Source: Lachnospiraceae bacterium (lineage in GTDB: Bacteria > Bacillota > Clostridia > Lachnospirales > Lachnospiraceae). From it: a DNA stretch of 64,000 nt. The translations under genes were made by a program, and so were the position numbers. Positions within the stretch are counted from its first letter, which is position 1. Each line of letters starts with the position of its first letter. The notes under the pieces were generated by a model. The model ran no database searches, had not been told where the DNA came from, and saw only the letters and a program-made list of their open reading frames with translations. Positions 27,355-36,176 of this stretch are shown here, piece by piece. Location: the NCBI GenBank assembly GCA_910574195.1, contig CAJTBF010000001.1:62001-126000 (forward strand). Reading direction: 5' to 3'.

Positions 27355-28704
27355 TTAACTTCCCAGAAATATTTCCAGAACTCTTTTCATGCACCACGAG
27401 AAATCCCGGACTTCCACCGACTCTGCAGTGACAATACGTTCGGTAAATAAAACTTCTTCCCCCAGCTTATATATCACTTTTCCCACAGGATCCCCCTGAA
27501 AAACCGGCGCCGTAAGCTGTGTCTCCTCCTCTACGGAAACCTGTACAGCCTCGTCATCCCGAAGAAGATATTTACGTTTCGCAAATGTTTCTTCCTTTTG
27601 CGATGTATTTTCTTCGATGTTTTCCACAGACTTTCCGGTCCCTGCTTCCGATGCAATGCAGGTGGAAACAAAGGAGTTTCCGCTGAATCGGTTTCCATTC
27701 GGCGCACCCCGCAAAACTGGAATGGATTTCGTTTCTGTCTCCCGGGGCACTTCCTGATAGTGAAAGGAGGAAATTCCATACTCCATCAGTTTTTTGGTAT
27801 CCGCCCATTTATACCCTTTGTGATTGGGCCAGCCGCATGCCAGCAGACTCACAATAAAGGTTCGATCTTCTTTCTGAAGCGCGCCCACATAGCAGTACCC
27901 TGCATCCGCCGTAAATCCGGTTTTTCCGGAAAGAGCCCCCTCCATCATTTTTAAAAATGCATTGTGGTTGTAACAGGAAAAGCTGCGTCCCTTTCCTACA
28001 TCTGAAAATGAATACTGTTCCGTCCGTGTAATCTCTAAAAATGCTTTTTTCTGCGGGGAATCCATAATGCAGTATTTCATAATCCGTGCAAGATCCACAG
28101 CCGTTGTATGGTGTGTTCCTTCCGCATCCGTCCCGTCCAGTCCGTTGGGTGTCACGAAATGGGTTTGGGTACACCCCAGACTTTTTGCTTTTTCGTTCAT
28201 CATATCCGCAAATCCCGGAACATCTGTTCCGATGTGTTCGGCGATCACTACCGCCGCATCATTATGAGATTCCAGCATCAGTGAATACAAAAGGTCCCGA
28301 AGACAGAACCGCTCGCCCTCCCGGACGCCCAAATGTACTTCCGGCTGTGCCGCCGCATGGGCGCTGGCAGTTACGGTGTCGTCCAGATTTCCGTTTTCCA
28401 GCGCCAGAATGCAGGTCATAATCTTTGTGGTACTGGCCATCGCCCGTTCTTCCTGCCCGTTTTTTTCAAACAGAACCCGTCCGCTGTCCGCATCCAGTAA
28501 TACGGCGGACTGCGCGTACAGTCCTTGCGGTTCCTGGATTTCTTCCTCGGCCGATACCAGCGGCAGTTCCAATTTCCCTGTGATCTCAAGCAACAGAAAC
28601 AGGCTGAAAAATAAAAGACCTTTTCGGATTTTCTTCCTCCAAAAACAGGCGTCCCTGTTTTGTTTTCGTATACGCGCTCTTTCCCGCTTTCTTTTTTGAT
28701 TCAA
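27355..28704 (-). CDS. D-alanyl-D-alanine carboxypeptidase (DacB/DacF family)
   Basis: 449 residues. A basic N-terminus and hydrophobic helix (about 28-44) act as signal/anchor. Peptidase S11 motifs are ASTTKIM (catalytic Ser and Lys), SHNDAAV (SxN) and GKTGFT (KTG). The C-terminal beta-sandwich PBP5_C-like domain ends in an amphipathic RVLEIF tail. It trims the terminal D-Ala from peptidoglycan stem peptides outside the membrane; DacB/DacF relatives often act on the spore cortex, which I cannot decide here. The start is TTG 28704 with GGAGAGAG upstream. Confidence 0.9.
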   Translation of the reverse strand: MNQKRKRERARIRKQNRDACFWRKKIRKGLLFFSLFLLLEITGKLELPLVSAEEEIQEPQGLYAQSAVLLDADSGRVLFEKNGQEERAMASTTKIMTCILALENGNLDDTVTASAHAAAQPEVHLGVREGERFCLRDLLYSLMLESHNDAAVVIAEHIGTDVPGFADMMNEKAKSLGCTQTHFVTPNGLDGTDAEGTHHTTAVDLARIMKYCIMDSPQKKAFLEITRTEQYSFSDVGKGRSFSCYNHNAFLKMMEGALSGKTGFTADAGYCYVGALQKEDRTFIVSLLACGWPNHKGYKWADTKKLMEYGISSFHYQEVPRETETKSIPVLRGAPNGNRFSGNSFVSTCIASEAGTGKSVENIEENTSQKEETFAKRKYLLRDDEAVQVSVEEETQLTAPVFQGDPVGKVIYKLGEEVLFTERIVTAESVEVRDFSWCMKRVLEIFLGS

Positions 28705-28904
28705 ACGACTCTCTCCGCAGTATATTCTCTTCCTTCCAATGTATGTACATCCCTTTCTTTTTATGTATCTGCCGTCCTCCGGAAAAACGGCAGACAGCGC
28801 GCCACTTCTGTATCTCCATTATTTCCCGATCTCGTACAAAAATAACCCACACATTATTTTGCCGGTAGACGTTCCTGATACGGTGACATACGAGAAAAGC
28901 AGCT

Positions 28905-29004
28905 GAGGCTGTTGCAAAACAAAGCTTATGTACAATATATAGATAAGATTTGGGGAAATTCAATGCTATATTTTGTATAGAATGATTATTTTGCGACAAC
29001 CCTC
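28905..29004. repeat. MITE-like element of 100 bp
   Basis: Imperfect terminal inverted repeats GAGGCTGTTGCAAAACAA and GAGGGTTGTCGCAAAATAA (about 15 of 18 match, one gap) enclose an AT-rich core without coding capacity. They resemble the ends of an insertion sequence, so this is probably an internally deleted, non-autonomous copy. It lies in the 420-base gap between the carboxypeptidase and scpB genes. Confidence 0.55.
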
Positions 29005-29024
29005 GTTGCTTCGTGGAAAGAAAG

Positions 29025-29080
29025 GAAGCTGCCGGTTCACAATTATCTGATTGTGAAAGCGACAGCTTCTTCATTTGATT
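29025..29080 (-). terminator. Terminator after scpB
   Basis: A long hairpin starts GAAGCTG (29025-29031) and ends CAGCTTC (29063-29069), with an inner TTCACAAT/ATTGTGAA stem. It is about 56 bases downstream of the scpB stop. The T run on the plus side is better than on the minus side, so it may act both ways. Confidence 0.6.
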
Positions 29081-29125
29081 TTTTATTGATTTTCTACGCA
29101 GCTGTAAAGCAAACATTCTTATATA

Positions 29126-29725
29126 TCATATATCCAGCCGCAATTGCGCCTCATCCTCCGCTTCCTCTTTAAAATGAGCAATTTGTTCCGGCTGAAGCGT
29201 GGGTAACTCATCCAGAGACTGTACGCCAAATCTGCGCAGGAATTCTTCCGTCGTTCCAAAAAGCAGAGGCCGTCCGGGCGCGTCCAGCCGCCCTTTTTCC
29301 TCAATCAAACCGTATTCCACCAGTTTATTTACCGCATGATCACTTTTGACGCCCCGGATCTTCTCCACTTCCAGTCTGGTTACAGGCTGCTTGTACGCCA
29401 CGATGGAAAGCGTTTCCAACATCACATCCGTCAAAACGTAGCGTTTTGGCTGTTTGGCGATTCGGATCAAATACTCGTACATTTCCTTTTTCGTACACAT
29501 CTGAAACGAGTCGTCCAGTTCCAGAATTCCAATGCCCCGATTTTCCGCTCCGTAACGATCCATCAGACTATGGATGATTTTCCGGGTAGTTTCCTCATCA
29601 TGCCCAATTGCAGACGCAATCCGGTTCAATTCCACAGATTCCCCCATCGTAAACAGGATGGCCTCAATCACTCCCTGCAGCTTTTCAATTTCCATCTGTT
29701 CTAACTGTTCCTTTCCCTGCTCCAT
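29126..29725 (-). CDS. scpB: Segregation and condensation protein ScpB
   Basis: 199 residues from ATG 29725. It carries two winged-helix domains with the family landmarks VIEAILFTMGESVE, VMLETLSIVAYKQPVTRLEVEKIRGV and PGRPLLFGTTEEFL. ScpB forms the SMC-ScpA-ScpB condensin complex that organises and segregates the chromosome. The start overlaps the scpA stop region (TGAAATG), showing coupled translation. The longer upstream frame lies wholly inside scpA and is not used. Confidence 0.95.
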   Translation of the reverse strand: MEQGKEQLEQMEIEKLQGVIEAILFTMGESVELNRIASAIGHDEETTRKIIHSLMDRYGAENRGIGILELDDSFQMCTKKEMYEYLIRIAKQPKRYVLTDVMLETLSIVAYKQPVTRLEVEKIRGVKSDHAVNKLVEYGLIEEKGRLDAPGRPLLFGTTEEFLRRFGVQSLDELPTLQPEQIAHFKEEAEDEAQLRLDI

Positions 29726-29726
29726 T

Positions 29727-30485
29727 TCATCCACCCTTTTCGGACATCTGTGATTCGATCCATATTTCTCCAAACGGATTCTCCTGGGCAACCAGAATAA
29801 TTCCTGTCTTCATCAGTTCCAGAATTGCAAGAAACGTGACGACCACATGCATCCGGCTCTTCTGTTCACTTAAAAGCTGCCGGAAACTAAAACTGGAATG
29901 CTGTTTCGCATACGTTTCCACATAGGACATCTTTGCCGGCAGCGGTACCTCTTCCTTCTCAATCCGCCCAAATTTGCTTCTGACCGGATCAATCTTGTTA
30001 TCCTGCCGTTTCATCACGTCCTGAAACACCGCCTGCAGTTTGGAGAGTGTCAAATCAGACAAAAGCTCGTCCAAATCAATGGGTTCTACATAGTCCAGGA
30101 CTTCTTCCGGAACGGTAGGTTTCTTGAACAGAACCTGTTCCGCATCCAACTGGCGGTCTTTCAGCTCATACGCCATGTACTTATACATCTTATATTGAAG
30201 AAGCTGTTCTACCAGTTCCTTTCTTGGATCTTCTTCCTCACCTTCGTCGTTGATCTCTTTTGGGAGGAGCATCCGGCATTTGATATCCAGCAGCGTAACC
30301 GCCATAACCAGAAATTCACTCATGACATTTAAATCTTCTTTTTCCATCTGTCGGATGTGGTCCATATATTGATTGGTAATTTCTACAATCGGAATATCAT
30401 AGATATCAATTTTATTCTTATCAATGAGGTGCAGGAGCAAATCCAGCGGTCCTTCGAACACCTCCAGCTTTACAGGTATCCCCAT
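29727..30485 (-). CDS. scpA: Segregation and condensation protein ScpA
   Basis: 252 residues, normal length. It begins with the conserved VKLEVFEGPLDLLLHLIDKNKIDIYDIPIVEIT, here split over residues 4-36, and ends with the winged-helix that binds the SMC head. It is the kleisin that bridges SMC heads. It is preceded by the phosphoesterase gene (14-base gap) and followed by scpB. Confidence 0.95.
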   Translation of the reverse strand: MGIPVKLEVFEGPLDLLLHLIDKNKIDIYDIPIVEITNQYMDHIRQMEKEDLNVMSEFLVMAVTLLDIKCRMLLPKEINDEGEEEDPRKELVEQLLQYKMYKYMAYELKDRQLDAEQVLFKKPTVPEEVLDYVEPIDLDELLSDLTLSKLQAVFQDVMKRQDNKIDPVRSKFGRIEKEEVPLPAKMSYVETYAKQHSSFSFRQLLSEQKSRMHVVVTFLAILELMKTGIILVAQENPFGEIWIESQMSEKGG

Positions 30486-30499
30486 AGCATCTCCTTATT

Positions 30500-31378
30500 C
30501 TAAAAGTGAAGCGCCACAATTTCCGGCACATTGAAAAGCCGTAGATTTACCGTGTGGGTTCCCAGCCCTTTACTGACCACCACTACGGCGTCTTCTTCCA
30601 CGGACATTTCTCCGGAATACCTGGGAAACAAAAATGCCTGCGGCGTAATTACTCCTCTCCATCCGGGAAGCCGCATCACACCTCCATGCAAATGTCCGCA
30701 AAGGATCAGATCCGCCCCCCAGGATTTATAAGCCGAAACATATGCGGGATTATGGGCCAGTAAAATCTGTAAACGCTCCGAATCAGCCGGACCAAGCCGG
30801 GATTCCAGATCATCCCCTGTTATTTTTCGATGACAGAACTTTTCATAAGAATCCATGGGAAGCATCAAACCACTGATTCGCAGCGTTGTCTCTCCAAGTT
30901 TTACTTGTTCCGACCTGTTTTTTAAAAATTTCACGCCTGCTTTTTGCAGTTCTTCTTCGTAAGACTCCATGACATTTTTATACTTCCAGCGTCGCTCCAA
31001 CATTCGCTGTTCATGGTTTCCATAAGCATAGTAAACCGGGGCAATTCCGGGGAGCTGCCGAATCAACTCCAGGGAAGGCTGTGGGGAAACTCCTTTCTTT
31101 CCGATCAGCATATCGCCGCCAAGCAGAATCAAATCCGGTGTTTCCTTTCGGATACGTTCCAAAAGGATCTGATTATCCTTTCCATACACATGGTTATGCA
31201 GATCACTTAAAAAAATCACACAATGCTCTTTTTTTATATTTTGATTTCGCCGGCAGGTTTTCGGAAAACGCATGGTATAATGTGTCACTTTAAAACAATT
31301 ACATTCCCTTACACTCTCCAACATTGCCAACACAAACGCTCCGACGCCTGCCGCAAGCATTTTTCCCAGCCATCCCAT
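30500..31378 (-). CDS. Membrane-anchored metallophosphoesterase
   Basis: 292 residues. One N-terminal membrane helix (about 4-22) is followed by a calcineurin-like fold with all metal motifs: SDLHNHVYG, LLGGDML, YGNHEQ, LLAHNP and CGHLHGGVMRLPG. The family (YkuE-like) includes enzymes acting on lipid-linked or nucleotide substrates; the substrate here is unknown. It starts the phosphoesterase-scpA-scpB operon. Confidence 0.9.
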   Translation of the reverse strand: MGWLGKMLAAGVGAFVLAMLESVRECNCFKVTHYTMRFPKTCRRNQNIKKEHCVIFLSDLHNHVYGKDNQILLERIRKETPDLILLGGDMLIGKKGVSPQPSLELIRQLPGIAPVYYAYGNHEQRMLERRWKYKNVMESYEEELQKAGVKFLKNRSEQVKLGETTLRISGLMLPMDSYEKFCHRKITGDDLESRLGPADSERLQILLAHNPAYVSAYKSWGADLILCGHLHGGVMRLPGWRGVITPQAFLFPRYSGEMSVEEDAVVVVSKGLGTHTVNLRLFNVPEIVALHF

Positions 31379-32002
31379 ATATTTAACTCCTGTTGCCCCA
31401 TCCCATTCTTATCGTAAACCGGCAGAAACTTTTGTGAGATGCGTTCTTATTTCCGCGAAGCAACGAGCCAAGTGGACATGCTTGCATGTACATTTGGCGA
31501 CTGCCGCGAGGGGCAAATACCCCGCAGCTTGTTGCGCATAACAAATTTCATGCCCCGTAGCTTGCTGCGGGGTATTTGATTTCTCATGTACCGGTATGTA
31601 TCCTTAAAAACAGGGGCGTTATTCACATCACTCCGTATTTTGAGAAAAGTTATTCACATTTTACCTGGATAATCCGGTGGAAATGTGTCATTCACACTGC
31701 TACTCTTCTCCATTGCCGCTTTATAAATTCTCTTGTAGATCTTACACTTTTATATTGTATACACGTATTCATATTAATGGTCAAAATACGATACTTCTCT
31801 ATCCTAGCATCTTTTTTTCATAAAGTAAAGAAAACGTTTGGATTCTTCCCCTCTTTTTTCCAACGTTCAGCGCTTTTTTGCTAAAATACAACCTGTTTTT
31901 GTTTCTATTTTACGTAAATAATTTACTGCTCCACACTCTTTCTTCTTTTAGAAGTGCGTGCAAAAGCCATCGACAAAAAATTTTTTCTACTTCATAAATA
32001 TG
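31379..32002. other. Gene-free stretch with palindromic element
   Basis: About 620 bases without a convincing gene. It contains the palindromic element described at 31468-31578. The part from 31,600 to 32,000 is AT-rich with scattered TATA-like sequence and no open frame having a ribosome site. Confidence 0.5.
31468..31578. repeat. Nested palindromic intergenic element
   Basis: Two adjacent hairpins are present. The first has arms GCCAAGTGGACATGC and GCATGTACATTTGGC (31468-31498, 13 of 15 paired). The second is a perfect 15-base inverted repeat CAAATACCCCGCAGC ... GCTGCGGGGTATTTG (31514-31528, 31564-31578). The preceding ATGCGTTCTTA (31437-31450 area) is shared with the GGACTTT stem-loop family elsewhere in the window. 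Confidence 0.65.
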
Positions 32003-32039
32003 CGCAAAAACCTGTCAATGACAGGTTTTTGCGTTTTTT
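32003..32039. terminator. Bidirectional terminator after the second carboxypeptidase gene
   Basis: CGCAAAAACCTGTC ... GACAGGTTTTTGCG forms a 14-base stem with a four-base loop (32003-32016, 32020-32033), followed by T6 on the plus strand. Confidence 0.75.
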
Positions 32040-32065
32040 GTATACATGTATTTTTTTATTCTTTC

Positions 32066-33361
32066 TTACTTTTCTGTACTATGAATCAACATTCTTTTCA
32101 TGATTCTTTTTAAATAGATAAAAAATCCTGCTTTTTCTACTTTTTCTGTTGTGAGAATCGGAATACTTCCGATCTCCTGTCCATCCAAAGTATATACGAC
32201 ACGCCCTACTTCTTTCCCCTTTTTCACCGGCGCCGTAATTTTTTCCTTTCTCTCACATTTTTTCGTGATCTGGGAAAGATCTGCACCACTTGTATCCAGC
32301 CAGGTGAATGTTCCCCCATATTCACACGGTATACGTTCTGCCACACCACCCTCTACGACTGCTTCTTCCAGGGGCGTGGTCTCTTCATCCCGGTAAATCT
32401 GACATTTTCCGAATCCGTAATTCAGGAGAGTTACCGCATCCTGAAACCGTATTTTTGAATTTTCAGCGGCCATAATTACGGCAATCAATTCTACATCATT
32501 CTTCTTTGCGGTGGCGGATACACAGAATTTCGCCTGTCCGGTGGAACCCGTTTTTAATCCGGTGGCATATTCATATTGCCTGACCAGCTTATTGGTATTG
32601 GTCAATCCGAACTCACTGCTTCCTTTCTGTGTCGTATGCGTGATATTTTCCATCCAGATCATACAATAATCGTGAATCTGCGGGTACTTTGTAATCAGTT
32701 CCCGGGACATCAGTGCAATGTCATGGGCGCTGGTTTGATGTCCGTCTGTATCCAATCCGTTGCAGTTTACAAAATTGGTATGTTCCATCCCCAGATTTTT
32801 TGCCCGTTCGTTCATCTGCCGCACAAATTCTTCTTCGCTTCCACATATGTATTCTGCCATAGCCACACAGGCGTCATTGGCGCTGGCGACTGAAATGCAT
32901 TTCAGCATGGTATCCACCGTCTGGGTCTCTCCCGGTTCCAGAAAAACCTGGGATCCCCCCATGGACGCTGCAAACTCTGAGGTAGATACCTCATCCTCCA
33001 ATTTGATTTTTCCACTCTCCAATGCGTCGAAAATCAAAAGCATGGTCATGACTTTCGTCACACTGGCCGGCGGTCTTGCCGTGTCCGCGTCCTTTTCAAA
33101 CAAAATGGTCCCGGTAGATGCTTCCATCAGGATTGCCGACGGCGCGCTGATCTGTGGTCCTCCTGATGAGGGTTCCCCTTCTTTCAGACCGTCCGTTTCC
33201 TCAAAACAGAGAGGGCCTCCCTCTTTTTCTGTAATCATCCGTGTCTCACCCGTCAAAAAATGGGCGGCATTTCTCTCGGTAATATTTTTTTCCGTCGGAT
33301 ACACAGAAGCGCTCTGGAAACACATCAGTGCACTCAGTAAAATTGCCAGAATTGCCTTCAT
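32066..33361 (-). CDS. D-alanyl-D-alanine carboxypeptidase (DacF-like)
   Basis: 431 residues from ATG 33361 (AGGGAGAAC upstream). A signal peptide (residues 1-20) is followed by the S11 catalytic domain: PPASVTKVMT (SxxK), VASANDACVAMAEY (SxN) and LKTGSTGQAKF (KTG). A C-terminal beta domain and a final basic amphipathic helix for membrane attachment complete it. Same family as the gene at 27355-28704, but clearly diverged, so it is a paralogue rather than a recent duplicate. It removes terminal D-Ala from cell wall peptides. It is divergent from the DnaJ gene. Confidence 0.92.
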   Translation of the reverse strand: MKAILAILLSALMCFQSASVYPTEKNITERNAAHFLTGETRMITEKEGGPLCFEETDGLKEGEPSSGGPQISAPSAILMEASTGTILFEKDADTARPPASVTKVMTMLLIFDALESGKIKLEDEVSTSEFAASMGGSQVFLEPGETQTVDTMLKCISVASANDACVAMAEYICGSEEEFVRQMNERAKNLGMEHTNFVNCNGLDTDGHQTSAHDIALMSRELITKYPQIHDYCMIWMENITHTTQKGSSEFGLTNTNKLVRQYEYATGLKTGSTGQAKFCVSATAKKNDVELIAVIMAAENSKIRFQDAVTLLNYGFGKCQIYRDEETTPLEEAVVEGGVAERIPCEYGGTFTWLDTSGADLSQITKKCERKEKITAPVKKGKEVGRVVYTLDGQEIGSIPILTTEKVEKAGFFIYLKRIMKRMLIHSTEK

Positions 33362-33435
33362 TTTGTTCTCCCTCTGTCTGTCGTCTATTAACAATATAAT
33401 CTCCCGGCCATCAAAATAGAACTTTTTTGTTCGTC

Positions 33436-33464
33436 TTGATTTTTTACTGTCAGTAGCGTAGAAT
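33436..33464 (+). promoter_or_regulatory. Probable sigma-A promoter of the DnaJ-domain gene
   Basis: TTGATT (33436-33441), a 17-base spacer and TAGAAT (33459-33464), 45 bases before the start codon. Confidence 0.55.
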
Positions 33465-33509
33465 GAGGAAAGGCGAGATAAGTAATCTGTGTTTCAATAA
33501 GGAGGAATC

Positions 33510-34217
33510 ATGCAAATTCGTACATATTACCATGTCCTGGGCGTTTCCAGGGATGCGACTCCCGCGGAGATTACAAATGCGAAAAATGCGCTGGCAAAAA
33601 TATACCATCCCGATGCAAATATGAACCATGAGATAGATACCACTGCATATATGCAGGAAATTTTAGAAGCCTATCAGGTACTTTCGGATCCGGTGCAGCG
33701 AAAAAAGTACGATCAAAAACTAAGCGGCGGCGCCAATCGGGTATTCCGTACTTATAAAGTCGGGGAACCCGACGGACAGACGCAGGAATCCGATACGTTT
33801 GTTACATTTTGGAATGCGGCTTTGAAGCTACAAGAGACTGTGGCCAACAGTTCCAGACTTTTACAGCAGGATGCAAAGCAGAAAACACTTGCGATGAAGC
33901 TGCTGGAAAAAATCGGAAAAGTGGACAAGACTGAGAAGGAGCAATATGATCAACTCTGCGCCCTTTCCGTGCAGGCGCTTCAATATATCGCTGTGTTGAA
34001 TAAAGCGGAAATTCCTGTAGAATACTGGAATCCGGAAGCGATGAACTGGGTATTAATCCGTTGGGGCCAGAATCAGACTGCCGATTATCAAACGTTATTC
34101 GCCAAGTATGACGCCTATCTCAATCAGAAAAAATCCGGAACCGAGCGTCTGCGTCTCAAATCGCAGAACCGTCAATTCAAAAATAATTTAAAAAAACTGC
34201 TGGCCTACGCTCTATAA
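33510..34217 (+). CDS. DnaJ-domain protein
   Basis: 235 residues. An N-terminal J domain (about 3-72) has the HPD triad at residues 33-35 (IYHPDAN) that stimulates DnaK ATPase. No zinc-finger or typical DnaJ C-terminal domain follows. The rest is a mostly helical, charged region of unknown family ending in a basic RLRLKSQNRQFKNNLKK tail. It is probably a specialised co-chaperone. The start has AAGGAGG eight bases upstream. The gene is convergent with the phosphatase gene and their ends overlap by six bases. Confidence 0.85.
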   Translation: MQIRTYYHVLGVSRDATPAEITNAKNALAKIYHPDANMNHEIDTTAYMQEILEAYQVLSDPVQRKKYDQKLSGGANRVFRTYKVGEPDGQTQESDTFVTFWNAALKLQETVANSSRLLQQDAKQKTLAMKLLEKIGKVDKTEKEQYDQLCALSVQALQYIAVLNKAEIPVEYWNPEAMNWVLIRWGQNQTADYQTLFAKYDAYLNQKKSGTERLRLKSQNRQFKNNLKKLLAYAL

Positions 34218-34230
34218 GCGCAGCCAGCAG
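34191..34230 (-). terminator. Shared terminator at the convergent gene ends
   Basis: The hairpin CTGCTGGC ... GCCAGCAG (34197-34204, 34223-34230), with inner pairs, overlaps the stops of both genes. On the minus strand it is followed by T6. Confidence 0.6.
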
Positions 34231-34670
34231 TCTTGCAGGAGGGCTTCACAGCCCTCTTTGATGTCTTCATAGGTTTTGTCAAAATCTCCGGTATACCATG
34301 GATCTGCAATGTCTCTTGGATGCTGCGAAAAGTCCAGCAGGCGGCAAACCTTATGCTCGGGATCGCCTCCCAGGATCCGCAGCATATTGCGGAGATTCCT
34401 CTGCTCCATTCCAATCAAATAATCGTAAACGCCATAGTCTTTTTTTCGAAGCTGCACGGAATATTTGCCCTCTGTGGAAATGCCGTATGCACGGAGTTTC
34501 CGCACGGTTCCATAGTGCACCGGGTTCCCCAGCTCTTCTGTACTGGTGGCCGCAGAGGCGATGTAGAATTGTTCCGCCGCGCCTGCGCGGGCTACCAGAT
34601 CTTTCATTACAAATTCTGCCATGGGGGAACGGCAGATGTTGCCGTGGCAGATAAATAGGATTTTTATCAT
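34212..34670 (-). CDS. Low-molecular-weight protein-tyrosine phosphatase
   Basis: 152 residues from ATG 34670 (AAGGAG upstream). The N-terminal P-loop CHGNICRS gives Cys8 and Arg14 as nucleophile and phosphate binder, and the general-acid DPW motif lies near residue 125. It dephosphorylates tyrosine (or arginine) residues of proteins. It is the integration target of the mobile element: the first codons and about 80 upstream bases occur again at 50534-50640, where a stop ends the reading after 13 codons. The present promoter and start may therefore be donated by the element. Confidence 0.92.
   Translation of the reverse strand: MIKILFICHGNICRSPMAEFVMKDLVARAGAAEQFYIASAATSTEELGNPVHYGTVRKLRAYGISTEGKYSVQLRKKDYGVYDYLIGMEQRNLRNMLRILGGDPEHKVCRLLDFSQHPRDIADPWYTGDFDKTYEDIKEGCEALLQDCWLRL
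34640..34657. other. Left attachment site core
   Basis: TGCCGTGGCAGATAAATA, identical to 50534-50551. It lies in codons 5-10 of the phosphatase gene. Similarity of about 90 percent continues to about 34735 versus 50630, beyond the core. Confidence 0.75.
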
Positions 34671-34809
34671 TTTTCTATAACTCCTTACATGTTCTGTATT
34701 TCTTCTCAAATGCTTGATTTAACAGGGTTTTTGAACAATTCCGAAACTGTGTGTTTCCAAAGTATTTTCTCAAATCGTTTCATACTTTCTCATATTTGTC
34801 CCTGCAAAA

Positions 34810-34850
34810 TTGGTAAATACGTTGGTAAAGTAAGCGGCTTTACCAATGGG
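34810..34850. promoter_or_regulatory. Integrase arm-type sites and terminator, left end
   Basis: TTGGTAAAT (34810-34818) and TTGGTAAAG (34822-34830) are direct repeats. The second pairs with CTTTACCAA (34838-34846) to give a hairpin followed by GGGCTTTTTT. A similar pair of TTGGTAAA motifs lies at the right end (50454-50472). Confidence 0.6.
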
Positions 34851-34855
34851 CTTTT

Positions 34856-36055
34856 TTAAGAGTTTGCCACTCGCTGCAGTTCCTCTTTCGCATCATCGAA
34901 ATTCACATGGGTGTAGGTGTTCAATGTTACGCTGATATCCGCATGGCCCATGATGTACTGTAAGGTCTTCGGATTCATCCCTGACTTCGCCATATTAGAG
35001 CAAAAGGTATGTCTGCATACATGAGGGGTTACCTTTGGCATCTGAATACGATAAATTTTGTTATACTTTTCGATGATATGCTCCAGATACTTCTCCCAGT
35101 GAAGGGCAACCATTGGCATATCATTCTTATCCAGGCACAGGAAACGGATATAGCCATCTACCATAGGCTCAACTTTCGGTGTTTCCCGATTAGCAATGAT
35201 TCTCCGAAAACACGCTGCCACTTCTTCTGTCATAGGAACATAGCGGACACCGCTTTCCGTTTTCGGCTCCTGAATCACATATTCCATCTGTGATGTGCGC
35301 TGTAACTGATGGTCTACCTTAATACGCATTTCCCCAAATTCAATATCAGGTATTGTCAGCCCGCAAAACTCCGAAATACGAAGTCCCGTATGGAAAAGGA
35401 TATAGATTGCGTCATAGTATCTTTTAAAATGATTATCCTCTCTGATAAACTTGAGCAAATCCCTTTCCTGTTTCCGGGTAATCGCTTCTCTGGTCACAGA
35501 ATCATTGACAATAACTGATGCCAGCTCAAATCCAAATGGATTCTTGCGGATCAGGTCATCATCTACAGCCATCTGAAATGCCGGTCTGAGAACACCACGG
35601 ATAGAGTGAATGGAACTATATCCTCTGCCATCCACCTGCTGAAGCTTAATGAGCCACGCCTTTGCATCTGACAAACGTACCTTGTCAATACGTTGCCTGC
35701 CAAATGTTTCCTTTTTCAAGACGTTAATGACTGTCTTATATCCGGCAACCGTGTTGTGGCGAACCCCTGTTTTCAGCGACACATACTTCTCCACCAACTC
35801 CAGCACCGTATAATTGCCGCCATTGGTTACGATGTGGTCAAACAAATCCGCTTCAATCTGCTTTTCTTTCTCTCTCAATGAAGGCTCTCGCTTCTTGCCT
35901 TTCGGCATTGGGTCATTCTTATCCAAACGCCAACTGTAAACATTTTTCTCTTTTCCGTCCTCGTCAATATAACGGAACCGATACCTCCCATCTGAGCGCT
36001 GATACTCGCCCTCTCGCAAAATACGATTACGGTTATCTCTTCTTTTCTCACTCAT
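34856..36055 (-). CDS. int: Tn916-type tyrosine recombinase (integrase)
   Basis: 399 residues, close to the 405 of Tn916 Int. An N-terminal arm-DNA-binding domain (about 8-75), a SAM-like core-binding domain (about 85-180) and a catalytic domain are present. Catalytic residues are visible in HTGLRISEFCGL (Arg), HVCRHTFCSNMAKSG (His-x-x-Arg), GHADISVTLNTYTHV (His and nucleophile Tyr). It performs excision and integration at the att sites. The start ATG 36055 has AAAGGAGAG upstream, and the coding strand runs towards the left end, as usual. Confidence 0.95.
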   Translation of the reverse strand: MSEKRRDNRNRILREGEYQRSDGRYRFRYIDEDGKEKNVYSWRLDKNDPMPKGKKREPSLREKEKQIEADLFDHIVTNGGNYTVLELVEKYVSLKTGVRHNTVAGYKTVINVLKKETFGRQRIDKVRLSDAKAWLIKLQQVDGRGYSSIHSIRGVLRPAFQMAVDDDLIRKNPFGFELASVIVNDSVTREAITRKQERDLLKFIREDNHFKRYYDAIYILFHTGLRISEFCGLTIPDIEFGEMRIKVDHQLQRTSQMEYVIQEPKTESGVRYVPMTEEVAACFRRIIANRETPKVEPMVDGYIRFLCLDKNDMPMVALHWEKYLEHIIEKYNKIYRIQMPKVTPHVCRHTFCSNMAKSGMNPKTLQYIMGHADISVTLNTYTHVNFDDAKEELQRVANS

Positions 36056-36076
36056 CGAATCTCTCCTTTCAAAAAA

Positions 36077-36122
36077 GGAGAGTCAGACTTGCAAAACTAT
36101 CATACCACAAATCTGACTCTCC
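36077..36122. repeat. Inverted repeat upstream of int, also found at the right end
   Basis: GGAGAGTCAGACTTGC (36077-36092) pairs with AAATCTGACTCTCC (36109-36122). The reverse complement of the first arm occurs exactly at 50431-50446, near the right end. It may be an Int or Xis binding site or a terminator between xis and int. Confidence 0.55.
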
Positions 36123-36176
36123 GTATAGCTTTATCATAGGATACAGGTAATTTGCCGTTTCCTTTTTCAGATATTT

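Noticed and set aside
28586-29116. 176-codon frame upstream of the carboxypeptidase
   Set aside because: It runs through the MITE-like element and the terminator and overlaps the carboxypeptidase start; composition is not protein-like.
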